Below, one piece after another: positions 45,871 through 55,369 of a stretch of 64,000 nt of DNA. The translations under genes and the position numbers were made by a program. Source of the DNA: Bacteroidaceae bacterium (GTDB lineage: Bacteria > Bacteroidota > Bacteroidia > Bacteroidales > Bacteroidaceae); assembly GCA_024398615.1 (NCBI GenBank), contig JAKSIU010000003.1:61838-125837 (forward strand). The letters are read 5' to 3'. The stretch's first letter is position 1, and the number at the start of each line of letters is the position of its first letter. The notes under the pieces were generated by a model. The model made no database searches and was not told where the DNA came from. It saw only the letters and a list, made by a program, of their open reading frames with translations.

Positions 45871-47880
45871 TCACTCTTCAGGGATAAGATTGATTATTTC
45901 TTTTATCGGCATGCACATTTCGTCACATTCTTTAGCTCTATGGTTTTCAAGAATGGAACGTGCAACTTTCTGCATAGCAGGAAAACCTGAACGGGTTAGC
46001 TGATTGGCATAAATAATAATATTGGCTCCGCGTTTTTTGAATTCCATTTCTGTTACATCGTTGAAAGACGTTGGTACAAGAACAATAGGAGTAACTTTGT
46101 CTTTTAGACGGAATTGTTCAATGAAATCAAAAATTTCAGTAGGATCTTTTTTCCTACTATGTATCATTATTGCATCCGCACCAGCATCAACGAATGAAAA
46201 TGCACGTTTCAACGCATCATCAATTCCTTTTTCAAGAATCAAACTCTCAATTCTGGCGCAAATCATAAAATCTTTAGTCTTCTGTGCTCTTTTCCCGGCT
46301 CTGATTTTAGCACAGAAGTTTTCGATACTGTCCTGGGTCTGTTTTACTTCAGTGCCAAACAGCGAGTTCTTCTTCAAACCAGTTTTGTCTTCGATAATAA
46401 CCATTGACACGCCCATACGTTCTAATGATCTTACAGTGTAAACAAAATGTTCGGCCATTCCGCCTGTATCTCCGTCAAAGATTATAGGCTTTGTTGTGAC
46501 TTCCATAATGTCATCAATAGTCCGGAAACGGCTGGTCATGTCCACCAGTTCTATGTCGGGTTTTCCTTTGGCTGTAGAGTCACAAAGAGAGCTGATCCAC
46601 ATGGCATCAAACTGGAATGTCTTGCCATTCTGTAGTATCGTTGTCTTTTCGGCTATAAGACCGGTAATGCCGCTATGCGCTTCTATGGCTGTAATAAGTC
46701 CTTTCATATTGATTAATTTACGCAATCTTCCTCTGCGCAAATCCGGCATTGAAAGTTCTGTTCTATGGATAGCATCAATTTCCTTATATTTGGGGTCGTC
46801 GGAGTATGGATATTCAACCAGAATTCCACCGTACTCTTCAATGATTGAACAGACCTCTTGCCTGATAGGCTTTTGGAAGCTTTCGCACCAGTCAGTGCCA
46901 TGTACGACAAAATCCGGTTTTAATGATCTTAGAATATCTGCATAACTTAAGGTCTTTTGTTCGACTACATATTCAACGCCGGCTATGTGTTCCATTAAAG
47001 ACTTTCGCTCATCAAATGGAATGAGGGGAAAACGTTTGTAACTGGAAACTGCTTCGTCGGATAGTACACCAATGATAAGTCGTCCTAATCTTTTGGCTTT
47101 GTTAATGATGGATATATGTCCAGAATGAACGTACTCGGTTGAAAAACACATGTATACGGTACGCTCATCAGCCTGTTTGAGCTTGTTTGAGACCGATTCC
47201 AGATCTTCTGGCGTGTCTATCTCGGAACAAAGCAAATTACAGATATCCAAGGGTTTGATTATACACCTGTCAGAGACTTCATTGAATGCTTTTTCTGCAT
47301 AACAATTCCGGTTTCCTGAATCGCAGAATCTTTCAATAGCTTCAAGCCAGATGAGCCAGTCATCTTTTTTTATTTTGTATAAAGGTTGTGCTGTCAGAGC
47401 GTTTTCAAAGAATTCTATTCCAATTTTATCTATACGTCCATTATTAATGACTGCTTTGAAATCCTTTTCGGGAACAGGTAGTGTACTGCTGACAGTCATG
47501 CAACTGTTGTTGCTGTTGATAATGGATTCCAAGACATAATTCTCAAACACCAGATCGCCATGCATGAGTATGATGTCATCATCTTTCAGCATTTCCTTGG
47601 CACAGTATATGCTGAAAATATAATTTGTGGAATCAAAAATAGGATTCTTGACAAACGAGATATTCAATGGAAGATGGAGGGATGCGCAATAATCAATAAG
47701 AATCTGATCAAAATAGCCAGTGGTAATAACAACATCGCTAATATTGAATGAAACCAACTGATTGAGTTGACGACTCAGGATAGTATCGCATATGGAGATT
47801 TCAGTCATGCACTTTGGATGCTCCTTTGTTATGGCACCCATTCTGTGGCCTAATCCGGAATTCAAGATGACAGCTTTCAT
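45871..47880 (-). CDS. three-domain phosphoenolpyruvate mutase with two N-terminal nucleotidyltransferase domains
   Basis: 669 residues. Residues 1-235 are a MobA/LicC-like sugar-nucleotidyltransferase-type domain (MKAVILNSGLGHRM, MHGDL). Residues 240-370 form a TagD-like cytidylyltransferase domain with the HxGH motif H252-S-G-H255 and RFPLIPFDERKSLME. Residues about 390-669 are PEP mutase: DGDTGG at 469 and the hallmark E497-D-K-x5-N505-S motif, which separates mutases from isocitrate lyases. Mutase converts PEP to phosphonopyruvate; the fused transferases would activate the later phosphonate as its CMP derivative. This is a predicted bifunctional or trifunctional polypeptide, upstream of the decarboxylase. 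Confidence 0.9.
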   Translation of the reverse strand: MKAVILNSGLGHRMGAITKEHPKCMTEISICDTILSRQLNQLVSFNISDVVITTGYFDQILIDYCASLHLPLNISFVKNPIFDSTNYIFSIYCAKEMLKDDDIILMHGDLVFENYVLESIINSNNSCMTVSSTLPVPEKDFKAVINNGRIDKIGIEFFENALTAQPLYKIKKDDWLIWLEAIERFCDSGNRNCYAEKAFNEVSDRCIIKPLDICNLLCSEIDTPEDLESVSNKLKQADERTVYMCFSTEYVHSGHISIINKAKRLGRLIIGVLSDEAVSSYKRFPLIPFDERKSLMEHIAGVEYVVEQKTLSYADILRSLKPDFVVHGTDWCESFQKPIRQEVCSIIEEYGGILVEYPYSDDPKYKEIDAIHRTELSMPDLRRGRLRKLINMKGLITAIEAHSGITGLIAEKTTILQNGKTFQFDAMWISSLCDSTAKGKPDIELVDMTSRFRTIDDIMEVTTKPIIFDGDTGGMAEHFVYTVRSLERMGVSMVIIEDKTGLKKNSLFGTEVKQTQDSIENFCAKIRAGKRAQKTKDFMICARIESLILEKGIDDALKRAFSFVDAGADAIMIHSRKKDPTEIFDFIEQFRLKDKVTPIVLVPTSFNDVTEMEFKKRGANIIIYANQLTRSGFPAMQKVARSILENHRAKECDEMCMPIKEIINLIPEE

Positions 47881-47895
47881 GTACCTATTATTTAA

Positions 47896-49572
47896 TTAGC
47901 ATATTTTTGTATTTCCTTTTTTAATCTCATCAATTATCTCCTCTTTTGTCATAGATCGTCTGCAATTAATGAAAAATTGTGAATGGTGAGTTATTTGTTG
48001 TTCAATTGGGGGATATTTCATGTAATCGCCATAAATCTGCTTTAAATATTTGTCATACTCAACCAAAGCTTTCACTTTGAAATTACCGAAATCCAACAAC
48101 AGATATCCGTTGAACCATTCCTTAGGAAAAATCTCTTTTGATCCATAATATCCTGAACAGGTGACCATACTATCTCCTTCTTTGTCATTGAAGGTAAGTA
48201 AATTGTTTTTAAGTTTCTGCAAATATTTATCGGATAGGAATGAGGGGCATTTCAATTTCCACATGCAAAAATTAAGAATAGACCCCCAATGAAGGTGTAT
48301 AACATCCGATATAAGAAATCTTATAGGATATTTGGCGATAGAGTTTCTGTAATTTTGAACTGACCGATAAAGTAATCTGCACTTCTTGGAATATGAATCT
48401 GTTGTTTCCTTTGTCTGATCTATTGGGAATATATCAATATACATTCCAAATAAGACAGGAACTTTCCTGTTTTCCCATATTATTGAGTCGGTATTATATA
48501 TCTTGGCATATGGCAGGTAATAATTTGAGTTATCTATGCTGATGGATGCAAGGCCCACTGATGCCAATTCATCATGCATTTTCAATAATTCATTATAATC
48601 ATTTCTAGGCATCATAATATCGATATCATCATCCCAGGGGATGATGTTCTTGTGTCTTACCGCACCTAGACAAGTACCAAAAGCAACCCACCATTTCAAT
48701 CCGTGGCTATTTAGAAATATTGTAACAGTCTGAAATGTATCCAGTAGTTTTTTTCTAAATGCCTCATTAAAACAGGTCGCATTGTCAACTGGTTCATAAT
48801 GTTCCGCCATTTCTTTTACAATGTCAGTATCAGCGTTAGGGCCAAACATACATTCGGCACGATTAAAATCTTGAATATCATCAATTTCATACCATAATTC
48901 CCCGTTCAGAGGCAACGCTTTGATGGAGGCGGCTTTTAATTCCAATATTACTTTCAGTACCTGCTCATAGTATTCGTTCTGGCCCAAGGCAATGCAATAG
49001 GCCGTAAGGAACGGAACATAGTATCGCTCTGAAAATTCCTTGCTGAATTTGTATATGTTCACGGTCTTGTAATATGACTTTATCTCATCATATCTGAAAC
49101 CTGACTTGTCAATGAAGCGGGTAATCCGGTTGTCGCTGTCAATAGTGACAACGGTCCCGTCCATCCAGCTTTCGTATTTGTCCACAAGGGCTATGTTGGG
49201 ATAAGCATCGGACATCAGAGCTTCAAGAACCCCAAACTCATATATCAGGTCCGATTCCAGAAGTATAGTGTCCTCAGCAACCAGATAGTCTTTTGCCAGA
49301 TACAGGGAATAGATGTTGTTGGTCTTGTCATAGACTTCGTTGTCTACGTAGACTATTGGAGTGCCATGGTAATTGTCTCCGACATAATCCTTTACGTTCT
49401 GCCTCTGATAGCCCACGACCAGGACCACGCGGGAAACCTGAAGGCGGTGCAGATATTCAAGAACACGGTCAATGAGTCTGATGCCATTGACTTCAAGCAT
49501 GCACTTGGTGTTGTCCTTGGTCTTTTCACCAAGCCGTTTGCCCATTCCAGCAGCCAGTATTATTGCCTGCAT
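47896..49572 (-). CDS. nucleotidyltransferase-LicD fusion protein
   Basis: 558 residues. The N-terminal ~245 resemble LicC/PntC-like nucleotidyltransferases (MQAIILAAGMGKRLGEKTKDNTKCML, LESDLIYEFG). Residues about 285-558 are a LicD domain: WWVAFGTCLGAVRHKNIIPWDDDIDIMMPRNDY, with the metal-binding Asp cluster. LicD proteins move phosphocholine or a similar group from a CDP/CMP carrier onto a glycan. Here the donor would be the activated phosphonate. A change in base composition at the domain boundary is visible (60-base samples: 31 G/C at 49501, 23 G/C at 48241), suggesting assembled origin. Overlaps the flippase gene by 13 bases. Confidence 0.88.
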   Translation of the reverse strand: MQAIILAAGMGKRLGEKTKDNTKCMLEVNGIRLIDRVLEYLHRLQVSRVVLVVGYQRQNVKDYVGDNYHGTPIVYVDNEVYDKTNNIYSLYLAKDYLVAEDTILLESDLIYEFGVLEALMSDAYPNIALVDKYESWMDGTVVTIDSDNRITRFIDKSGFRYDEIKSYYKTVNIYKFSKEFSERYYVPFLTAYCIALGQNEYYEQVLKVILELKAASIKALPLNGELWYEIDDIQDFNRAECMFGPNADTDIVKEMAEHYEPVDNATCFNEAFRKKLLDTFQTVTIFLNSHGLKWWVAFGTCLGAVRHKNIIPWDDDIDIMMPRNDYNELLKMHDELASVGLASISIDNSNYYLPYAKIYNTDSIIWENRKVPVLFGMYIDIFPIDQTKETTDSYSKKCRLLYRSVQNYRNSIAKYPIRFLISDVIHLHWGSILNFCMWKLKCPSFLSDKYLQKLKNNLLTFNDKEGDSMVTCSGYYGSKEIFPKEWFNGYLLLDFGNFKVKALVEYDKYLKQIYGDYMKYPPIEQQITHHSQFFINCRRSMTKEEIIDEIKKGNTKIC

Positions 49573-51062
49573 AATATTCTGTTTTTGTACTTGTTTACGA
49601 TATTGTTCAATTCTGGTGAGATCTGCAGCAGGTAAACGGCTGCAAGTCCAATCAGTCCGATGACTGTGGTACGCATGGCAATGTCAAGCCATGGAGACAC
49701 ATGTGACACCGATGGAATCAGGAAATTCAGTCCCCAAAGACCTGCAACAATGAGAATCATCCATACGGTTTTCCAGGTGAAAGGATTGCCGTGCACTTTC
49801 TTCTGGACCAGGAACTGCTGATAACTGTAGCTTATCACGGTGGCAATGAGCGTGGCGAATGCGGCACCGGCCACTCCCATGCGGGGAATGAAATACAGAT
49901 TGGTTCCTATGCTCAGGATGGTGATGAAAATGGATATGAACAGTGTCCAGTAATAGTATTTGGAGAACTGGATAAGAATGCCGCCGAATGCCAGTGTGGT
50001 GACAATGATCTTGGACAGGCCAAGGAACAGCACTACATATCGGCCCTGGCAATAAGTCTCGCCATTTGGAATTATGGCATAGATGTTGTCCATGTTGATC
50101 CAGATTATGAGCAGCAGCAAGCTGGAAATCATGAGCTGATGAATGGATACTTTCTTGTAAAGACGGTTGGCCTCATCAAAGTTACCGCGTTTCAGGGCAT
50201 CGGCTGCAAGAGGAGTCGATATGGCCTGGATTGAGCGCGATGGCATGTCAATGACGTTTGCCATGTAGTATGCTATGGTGTATATGCCCACTCCGTACAT
50301 GCCCTGTTCCTTGACCGATGACAGCATGAAAATGTCCAGCTGGTTCATCAGGTTGCCGCTGATTGCTGCAAGAATCAGGAATCCTGAGTACTTGAGGTAC
50401 TGGCTTTTCAAATCAGGGGTAATGAATTTGGGGTCATGCCTGAGTGACACGCATTGTGTCCTGGATACATACACCGCATTGATGAGCAGGCATAGACCGT
50501 ATGAAGCCAGGACTGCCAGAACCAGTCCGGATACGCCTATGTAGCCGAATGCATATAGCAGATATGAACAGAGCAGGAATATTCTCAGACCCACTTCCCT
50601 GACACCCTTTGGAACGGCAATCCGCAGATTGATATTCGAGTAGTTTTCCAGTGCCTGCCACAGGGTCAGGATCAGTATGAGTGGTACAACCAGGTAGAAG
50701 AAGTCGGTGAAAAGGTCTGAATCCTTTCCGAAGAACGAAATGACCGGCTGTTTGCACAGACAGTAGATGGCCGATATCAGGACGGTCCCAATGAGCGGAA
50801 CCATGAGATAGTAGAAGAAGAATCCGTTGTTCTGCTTTTCCGGGTCCTTGAAATAAGGGAAGAATCTCATTCCGGCAGCCATTATGCCCAGCAGTGCGAA
50901 ACTGGCGCAGAAGGCACCGACTTCATAGAATACCTTAGTCAGTCCTATGATTTCGGGTTCAAGGAATTCAGTGACTATGAAGAACTGGGTGACGAATCCT
51001 ATTGCCGCCCCGATGTAGGTCAGCACCGTACCTTTCAGTGACTGTCTTATTACAACTCCCAT
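49560..51062 (-). CDS. oligosaccharide flippase (Wzx-type polysaccharide biosynthesis protein)
   Basis: A 500-residue protein with about twelve to fourteen transmembrane helices and the Wzx/MATE-like layout starting MGVVIRQSLKGTVLTYIGAAIGFVTQFFIV. It moves undecaprenyl-linked glycan units across the inner membrane. Typical features are KGVREVGLRIFLL and PLAADALKRGNFDEANRLYKK in the central and cytoplasmic loops. It heads the LicD/phosphonate operon and gives that operon an export route. No polymerase (Wzy) is visible in the window. Confidence 0.9.
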   Translation of the reverse strand: MGVVIRQSLKGTVLTYIGAAIGFVTQFFIVTEFLEPEIIGLTKVFYEVGAFCASFALLGIMAAGMRFFPYFKDPEKQNNGFFFYYLMVPLIGTVLISAIYCLCKQPVISFFGKDSDLFTDFFYLVVPLILILTLWQALENYSNINLRIAVPKGVREVGLRIFLLCSYLLYAFGYIGVSGLVLAVLASYGLCLLINAVYVSRTQCVSLRHDPKFITPDLKSQYLKYSGFLILAAISGNLMNQLDIFMLSSVKEQGMYGVGIYTIAYYMANVIDMPSRSIQAISTPLAADALKRGNFDEANRLYKKVSIHQLMISSLLLLIIWINMDNIYAIIPNGETYCQGRYVVLFLGLSKIIVTTLAFGGILIQFSKYYYWTLFISIFITILSIGTNLYFIPRMGVAGAAFATLIATVISYSYQQFLVQKKVHGNPFTWKTVWMILIVAGLWGLNFLIPSVSHVSPWLDIAMRTTVIGLIGLAAVYLLQISPELNNIVNKYKNRILCRQ

Positions 51063-51079
51063 ATCACACTTTTTTCCGT

Positions 51080-51205
51080 TTACAGGGCTTCGTCATCAGG
51101 CTTTTCAGGCCCGTTCGTCTTTGGAATGCGGTTGCGGGACTTTTCCCAGGCGGCTTTCCGCTTGAGATATTCCTCGTAATGGTTCTCCAGATAATTGTCT
51201 GCCAT
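51080..51205 (-). CDS. short conserved-looking protein (41 aa)
   Basis: ATG 51205 to TAA 51080 encodes a charged 41-aa peptide beginning MADNYLENHYEEYLKRKAAW and ending DDEAL. The N-terminal MADNYLE segment resembles a tiny Bacteroidales protein found next to folK; I recall this from memory only. Nothing suggests a signal or membrane helix. It is 8 bases downstream of the folK stop and 17 bases ahead of the flippase gene. Confidence 0.6.
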   Translation of the reverse strand: MADNYLENHYEEYLKRKAAWEKSRNRIPKTNGPEKPDDEAL

Positions 51206-51213
51206 ATCTTCTC

Positions 51214-51648
51214 TCAATCAATAAGTTCAGGCGCTATCTGCGCCAGAGGTTCCATGACGAACTGCCGTTTGCGCATGAGCGGGTGCGGCAGTGTCAGTTC
51301 CCGGGTGTTTATTATGGTTTCGCTGCCATCGGACTCAAAATACATGAGCAGGTCTATGTCAATGGGCCGGTCATGGTAATGTCCTCCGGAGCTCTTTTCC
51401 GTGCGTCCCAATCGGCGTTCAATGTCCTGTGTCGCGTGCAGTACATCAATGGGGGAGAAGCCGGTCTCCACTTTTGCCGCCATGTTCAGGAATGCGTTTT
51501 CACTGTCAAAGCCCCAGGGCTGCGTTTCGATGAAGTCCGATGCCCGCACTATCTGACCGACCTCGCTGCCAATCAGCTTCATGGCCTGCTCAATCAGGGC
51601 CTGTCGGTCTCCGAGATTGCTTCCAAGTGACAGATAAACGGTATTCAT
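51214..51648 (-). CDS. folK: 2-amino-4-hydroxy-6-hydroxymethyldihydropteridine diphosphokinase
   Basis: 144 residues, pyrophosphorylates the pterin in folate synthesis. The start MNTVYLSLGSNLGDRQ (ATG 51648) is chosen because it overlaps the LicD stop as ATGA; an ATG four codons further upstream is also in frame. GWFDSE-type catalytic sequence appears as FIETQPWGF, and RPIDIDLLMY and LTLPHPLMRKRQFVMEPL complete the HPPK motifs. Genes for the rest of folate synthesis are not in the window. Confidence 0.95.
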   Translation of the reverse strand: MNTVYLSLGSNLGDRQALIEQAMKLIGSEVGQIVRASDFIETQPWGFDSENAFLNMAAKVETGFSPIDVLHATQDIERRLGRTEKSSGGHYHDRPIDIDLLMYFESDGSETIINTRELTLPHPLMRKRQFVMEPLAQIAPELID

Positions 51649-52478
51649 AGTTCCTTCCAATAGAATTTAATGTAATGCTGCTGCTTGGGGACACGCTGTT
51701 CCACAGGTGGCAGCTGCATGTAGTCTCCATACGATTCACGCAGTATGTTGTCATAGCCCGATGCCGCCATGAACATGGAGTCCTGGAATGGTACATCGGT
51801 GAATGACGAGAAATCTGCCAGCCGGAAATGCTGTCTGTTCTCTACATATGCAATCTTGGAAACATGGTCTGTGCTTGCCCATTCAAGACTTGTGCAGAAA
51901 TCTGAAAGCCGACGGGCCTTGATTTCCGTTTTTTCCTGAAAAAGAGAAAACAGGCGTTTCTTCAAGGTGTTCAGGTTGAAGCCTAAGGACTGGTCCTTGA
52001 GAAACATCTTCCTGAGCGCCCTTCTTGAACGTGTCAGGTCTGAACTCAGTTCTTCTGCTTTGCGGAAGGTCTTGTCCATTTCCTCAGGCTCATCTGGAAC
52101 GGTGTCAATGGGAAACACGTCAATCCATACACCCAGATTCCTTGAGTCCCTGATCCAGGGGGTCAGCGATTCGGCAACGGTACGGCGGGTTTCACAGATG
52201 CGGGCAAAGGCAATGAGGCAGTCAGACCGGTTTTCAAGGCAGGCAAGTTCAAGGCCTGTGGAACTGAAGGTTCTGCACAGCCGTTCATAGTCGGGGCGGA
52301 GCATGAACACGTCAATGTCATCGTCCCAGGGAATGAATCCCTTGTGGCGTATGGCTCCCAGCAGTGTTCCGTAGGCAAGAGAATAGTTCAGGCCATTTGC
52401 CCTGCAGAAGCGGTCAAAGGACTTCAGTATGTCAAGACTTACCTGCTGAAGGTCCTCAAGTGTCAGTTCCTTTCCCAT
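51645..52478 (-). CDS. LicD family phosphotransferase (second copy)
   Basis: A 277-residue LicD protein with YGTLLGAIRHKGFIPWDDDIDVFMLRPDY, the same metal-binding pattern as the LicD domain of the fusion gene but clearly different sequence. It lacks the nucleotidyltransferase domain. It may modify the same glycan with a different acceptor, or act in a separate branch. It is placed before folK with an ATGA overlap and after queA, so it is transcribed with housekeeping genes. Confidence 0.9.
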   Translation of the reverse strand: MGKELTLEDLQQVSLDILKSFDRFCRANGLNYSLAYGTLLGAIRHKGFIPWDDDIDVFMLRPDYERLCRTFSSTGLELACLENRSDCLIAFARICETRRTVAESLTPWIRDSRNLGVWIDVFPIDTVPDEPEEMDKTFRKAEELSSDLTRSRRALRKMFLKDQSLGFNLNTLKKRLFSLFQEKTEIKARRLSDFCTSLEWASTDHVSKIAYVENRQHFRLADFSSFTDVPFQDSMFMAASGYDNILRESYGDYMQLPPVEQRVPKQQHYIKFYWKEL

Positions 52479-52505
52479 TATTGCGTTTTGTCAACTTATT
52501 GTGTA

Positions 52506-53558
52506 TCAGTCCAGAATGAGCATGGCGTCACCGTAGCAGCCGAAACGGTATCCTTCCTTGACGGCCGTGTTGTAGGCATCCATGACAAGGTCGTAGCCGC
52601 CGTATGCGCAGGTCAGCATGAGCTGGATTGACTCCGGCAACTGGAAATTGCTTATCATGCTGTCGGCAACGTTGAAGGTGTAGGGCGGGAATATGAACTT
52701 GTTTGTCCAACCCTCGAACGCCTTGATCAGGTGATCTGTTCCCACTACTGTTTCAAGGGCACGGTTGACGGTGTTTCCAACAGCACATATCTTGTGACCG
52801 GAAAGTTTCGCCTTATTCACGATCTCGGTGCACTTCTCGGTCACGTACATCTCTTCAGACTCCATCTTGTGCTTGGTCAGGTCCTCGACATCGATTTCCC
52901 TGAAATTGCCAAGGCCGCAGTGCATGGTCAGGTATGCGCTTTCAATACCCTTGATCTCCATGCGCTTCATGAGTTCGCGGCTGAAATGCAGACCGGCAGT
53001 CGGTGCTGTGACAGCGCCTTCGTTGGTTGCGAAAATGGTCTGGAAACGTTCAAAGTCGTCCTCTTCGGACTTGCGTTTCAGATATGTGGGAATTGGGGCT
53101 TCACCAAGGGCGTACAATGCCTTCTTGAACTCGTCATGAGGTCCGTCATAAAGGAAACGGAGCACACGTCCGCGTGATGTGGTGTTGTCAATGACTTCGG
53201 CTACCATCGAACCCTCCTCACCGAAATACAGTTTGTTTCCGATGCGGATCTTGCGGGCCGGATCAACCTGAACATCCCAAAGCAGATTCTCTTCACGGAG
53301 CTCACGGAGCAGGAACACTTCAATCTCAGCACCGGTCTTTTCCTTGTTGCCGTACAGACGGGCCGGGAAGACTCTGGTGTCATTGAATACGAACACGTCG
53401 TTCTCATCAAAATACTGCAGTATGTCCTTGAAGATGACATGTTCAATCTGACCGGTCTTGCGGTGTACGACCATCAGTCTTGATTCGTCACGGTGTTGGG
53501 TAGGATACTTTGCTATCCTGTCTTCGGGAAGTTTGAACTTGAATTGTGAAAGTTTCAT
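52506..53558 (-). CDS. queA: S-adenosylmethionine:tRNA ribosyltransferase-isomerase
   Basis: A 350-residue enzyme that transfers the ribosyl part of SAM to preQ1 at tRNA wobble position 34, giving epoxyqueuosine. Family marks are [54 protein letters not shown] and [18 protein letters not shown]. QueA uses SAM made by metK and is upstream of LicD and folK on the same strand. Confidence 0.96.
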   Translation of the reverse strand: MKLSQFKFKLPEDRIAKYPTQHRDESRLMVVHRKTGQIEHVIFKDILQYFDENDVFVFNDTRVFPARLYGNKEKTGAEIEVFLLRELREENLLWDVQVDPARKIRIGNKLYFGEEGSMVAEVIDNTTSRGRVLRFLYDGPHDEFKKALYALGEAPIPTYLKRKSEEDDFERFQTIFATNEGAVTAPTAGLHFSRELMKRMEIKGIESAYLTMHCGLGNFREIDVEDLTKHKMESEEMYVTEKCTEIVNKAKLSGHKICAVGNTVNRALETVVGTDHLIKAFEGWTNKFIFPPYTFNVADSMISNFQLPESIQLMLTCAYGGYDLVMDAYNTAVKEGYRFGCYGDAMLILD

Positions 53559-53576
53559 TTTATGTGTCGTTTATAT

Positions 53577-54287
53577 TTATTCTTCTGTTTGATTCATCTC
53601 GATTGTCTGATTGTCAAGCCATTCAATGAAGTGCTCGGGATCCAGACAATCTTTGATGCCGTAGTTTCCCACGCGGGTCCGCCTTAGGGCCGTCAGATGG
53701 GCTCCGCTGTCAAGCGCCTGTCCTATGTCACGTGCCAGAGCGCGGATGTATGTGCCCTTGCTGCATACTACGCGGATTGTAATATCAGGCAGGCTGCAGT
53801 CGAGAAGCTCTATTTCGTCAATTATCAGCGTCTTGGGCTTGAGTTCCACATCCTTTCCCTTGCGGGCCATCTCGTATGCGCGCTTGCCATCGACCTTACA
53901 TGCTGAAAACGTTGGCGGTATCTGCTGGATCTCACCCTTGAAAGTTTCCAGCGCCTTCTCAACCAGTTCTCTGGTAATGTGGTCGGTCGGGTAAGTGGCA
54001 TCGATGGGCTTCTCCAGATCAAAAGACGGGGTGGTGGCTCCCAGACGAAGTGTTGCAACGTATTCCTTGGTGCCGGCCTGAAGAGACTCTATCTGCTTGG
54101 TGGCGCGTCCGGTGCATACGATGAGCACCCCTGTGGCAAGCGGGTCAAGGGTTCCGGCATGTCCTACCTTGAGCTTCTTCACACCCATTTTCCGGCACAG
54201 AAGGCGTCTTATGCGTCCCACGACGTCGAACGAGGTCCAACGGTAAGGCTTGTCAAAGCAGAGTATTTCCCCCTCCTGAAAATTCAT
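53577..54287 (-). CDS. truB: tRNA pseudouridine synthase B
   Basis: Makes pseudouridine 55 in the T loop of tRNA. The frame is open to 54374, but ATG 54287 begins [23 protein letters not shown], the normal TruB start, and overlaps the uppP stop (ATGA), giving 236 aa. The catalytic Asp is in [26 protein letters not shown] near the C-terminus is also typical. Short form without a PUA domain. In the uppP-truB-queA series on the minus strand. Confidence 0.95.
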   Translation of the reverse strand: MNFQEGEILCFDKPYRWTSFDVVGRIRRLLCRKMGVKKLKVGHAGTLDPLATGVLIVCTGRATKQIESLQAGTKEYVATLRLGATTPSFDLEKPIDATYPTDHITRELVEKALETFKGEIQQIPPTFSACKVDGKRAYEMARKGKDVELKPKTLIIDEIELLDCSLPDITIRVVCSKGTYIRALARDIGQALDSGAHLTALRRTRVGNYGIKDCLDPEHFIEWLDNQTIEMNQTEE

Positions 54288-55108
54288 AGCAGAACAAGAG
54301 TGAGAATACCTGCAATTGCGCAGTATATGCCGAACCAGACAAGCTTTCCGCGGCGTACAATGGAAATCATCCATTTGCAGGCCGCCATACCGGAAATGAA
54401 TGCAGCCAGGAATCCTATGGCCAGCACCCCGATTCCTGTTGTACCTGAGGCCGATGCGCCAGCGCCAGCCTGTTCAATCAGGTCCTTGGCATCGAGCAGT
54501 GCCTCGCCCAGAATGGGTGGGATCACCATCAGGAAAGAGAACTGGGCCAGCTTGTCCTTGCGGTTGCCCAGCAGGAGCCCGGTTGCAATGGTTGAGCCGG
54601 AGCGTGACAGTCCGGGCAGTACGGCCACGGCCTGGGCAATGCCAATCACAAACGCATGGATTCCGGATATGTTCTCCTTCTGGCGCGGTTTGGCGCAGTA
54701 TGAGAAGATGAGCAGAGTGGCAGTGACAAGCAGCATGCATCCGACAATGGTTGTGCCGGAACCGAAAATCCCTTCAATGCTGTCCTTGAAGAAAAGTCCC
54801 ACAATACCCACCGGAATCATGGATATGACAATGTTGATGGCGTAACGGGTGCCTTCGTTCAGACCGCTGTAGCTTCTCCACGACTGACGGCTGAAAAGGT
54901 CACGCAGTATCCACGCGACTTCCTTCCACAGAATGACCAAAGTGCTCAGTACTGTAGCCACATGTACCAGAACGTTGAATGCCAGGTTCTGTTCGCCGTC
55001 AATTCCGAACAGCGATGCGGCAATGGTCAGATGTCCGCTGCTGCTTATGGGCAGATATTCTGTCAGTCCCTGTAGAAGCCCCAGAAGCAGTGATTCAATC
55101 CAGGTCAT
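54284..55108 (-). CDS. uppP: undecaprenyl-diphosphate phosphatase
   Basis: 274 residues, eight TM helices. It recycles undecaprenyl diphosphate to the monophosphate carrier of peptidoglycan and surface glycan synthesis (bacitracin resistance protein BacA). [11 protein letters not shown] and [10 protein letters not shown] contain the conserved active-site segments. The context next to Wzx-type glycan genes and FtsX fits an envelope operon. Confidence 0.96.
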   Translation of the reverse strand: MTWIESLLLGLLQGLTEYLPISSSGHLTIAASLFGIDGEQNLAFNVLVHVATVLSTLVILWKEVAWILRDLFSRQSWRSYSGLNEGTRYAINIVISMIPVGIVGLFFKDSIEGIFGSGTTIVGCMLLVTATLLIFSYCAKPRQKENISGIHAFVIGIAQAVAVLPGLSRSGSTIATGLLLGNRKDKLAQFSFLMVIPPILGEALLDAKDLIEQAGAGASASGTTGIGVLAIGFLAAFISGMAACKWMISIVRRGKLVWFGIYCAIAGILTLVLL

Positions 55109-55353
55109 GCTTCTGAGTTTTTGTCTTTCTTATCTTTGGGCTTGTATGCAATTGCGGCAATGATTTCCAGAAATCCAATCAGAGTCACTACCGGAGCCAC
55201 CTTGACACGGCGTGCGCTGAAGATATCGGGCTCCCATGCCTGGTTTGTGCAACTTGGCCCGGTCATAAGCAGAAGGCCGATGATGATGATAGCAACACCA
55301 ACTGCAATCATGATGTAGTTGGTCTTTGTAAAAGCGAATTTTTTCTTGTCCAT
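55105..55353 (-). CDS. DUF3098 small membrane protein
   Basis: 82 residues with two hydrophobic helices ([16 protein letters not shown] and [18 protein letters not shown]) and the conserved [12 protein letters not shown] between them. The family is confined to Bacteroidetes and is regularly placed between ftsX and uppP. Function unknown. Overlaps the uppP start by 4 bases. Confidence 0.85.
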   Translation of the reverse strand: MDKKKFAFTKTNYIMIAVGVAIIIIGLLLMTGPSCTNQAWEPDIFSARRVKVAPVVTLIGFLEIIAAIAYKPKDKKDKNSEA

Positions 55354-55369
55354 ATTATTGAAATGTCTG

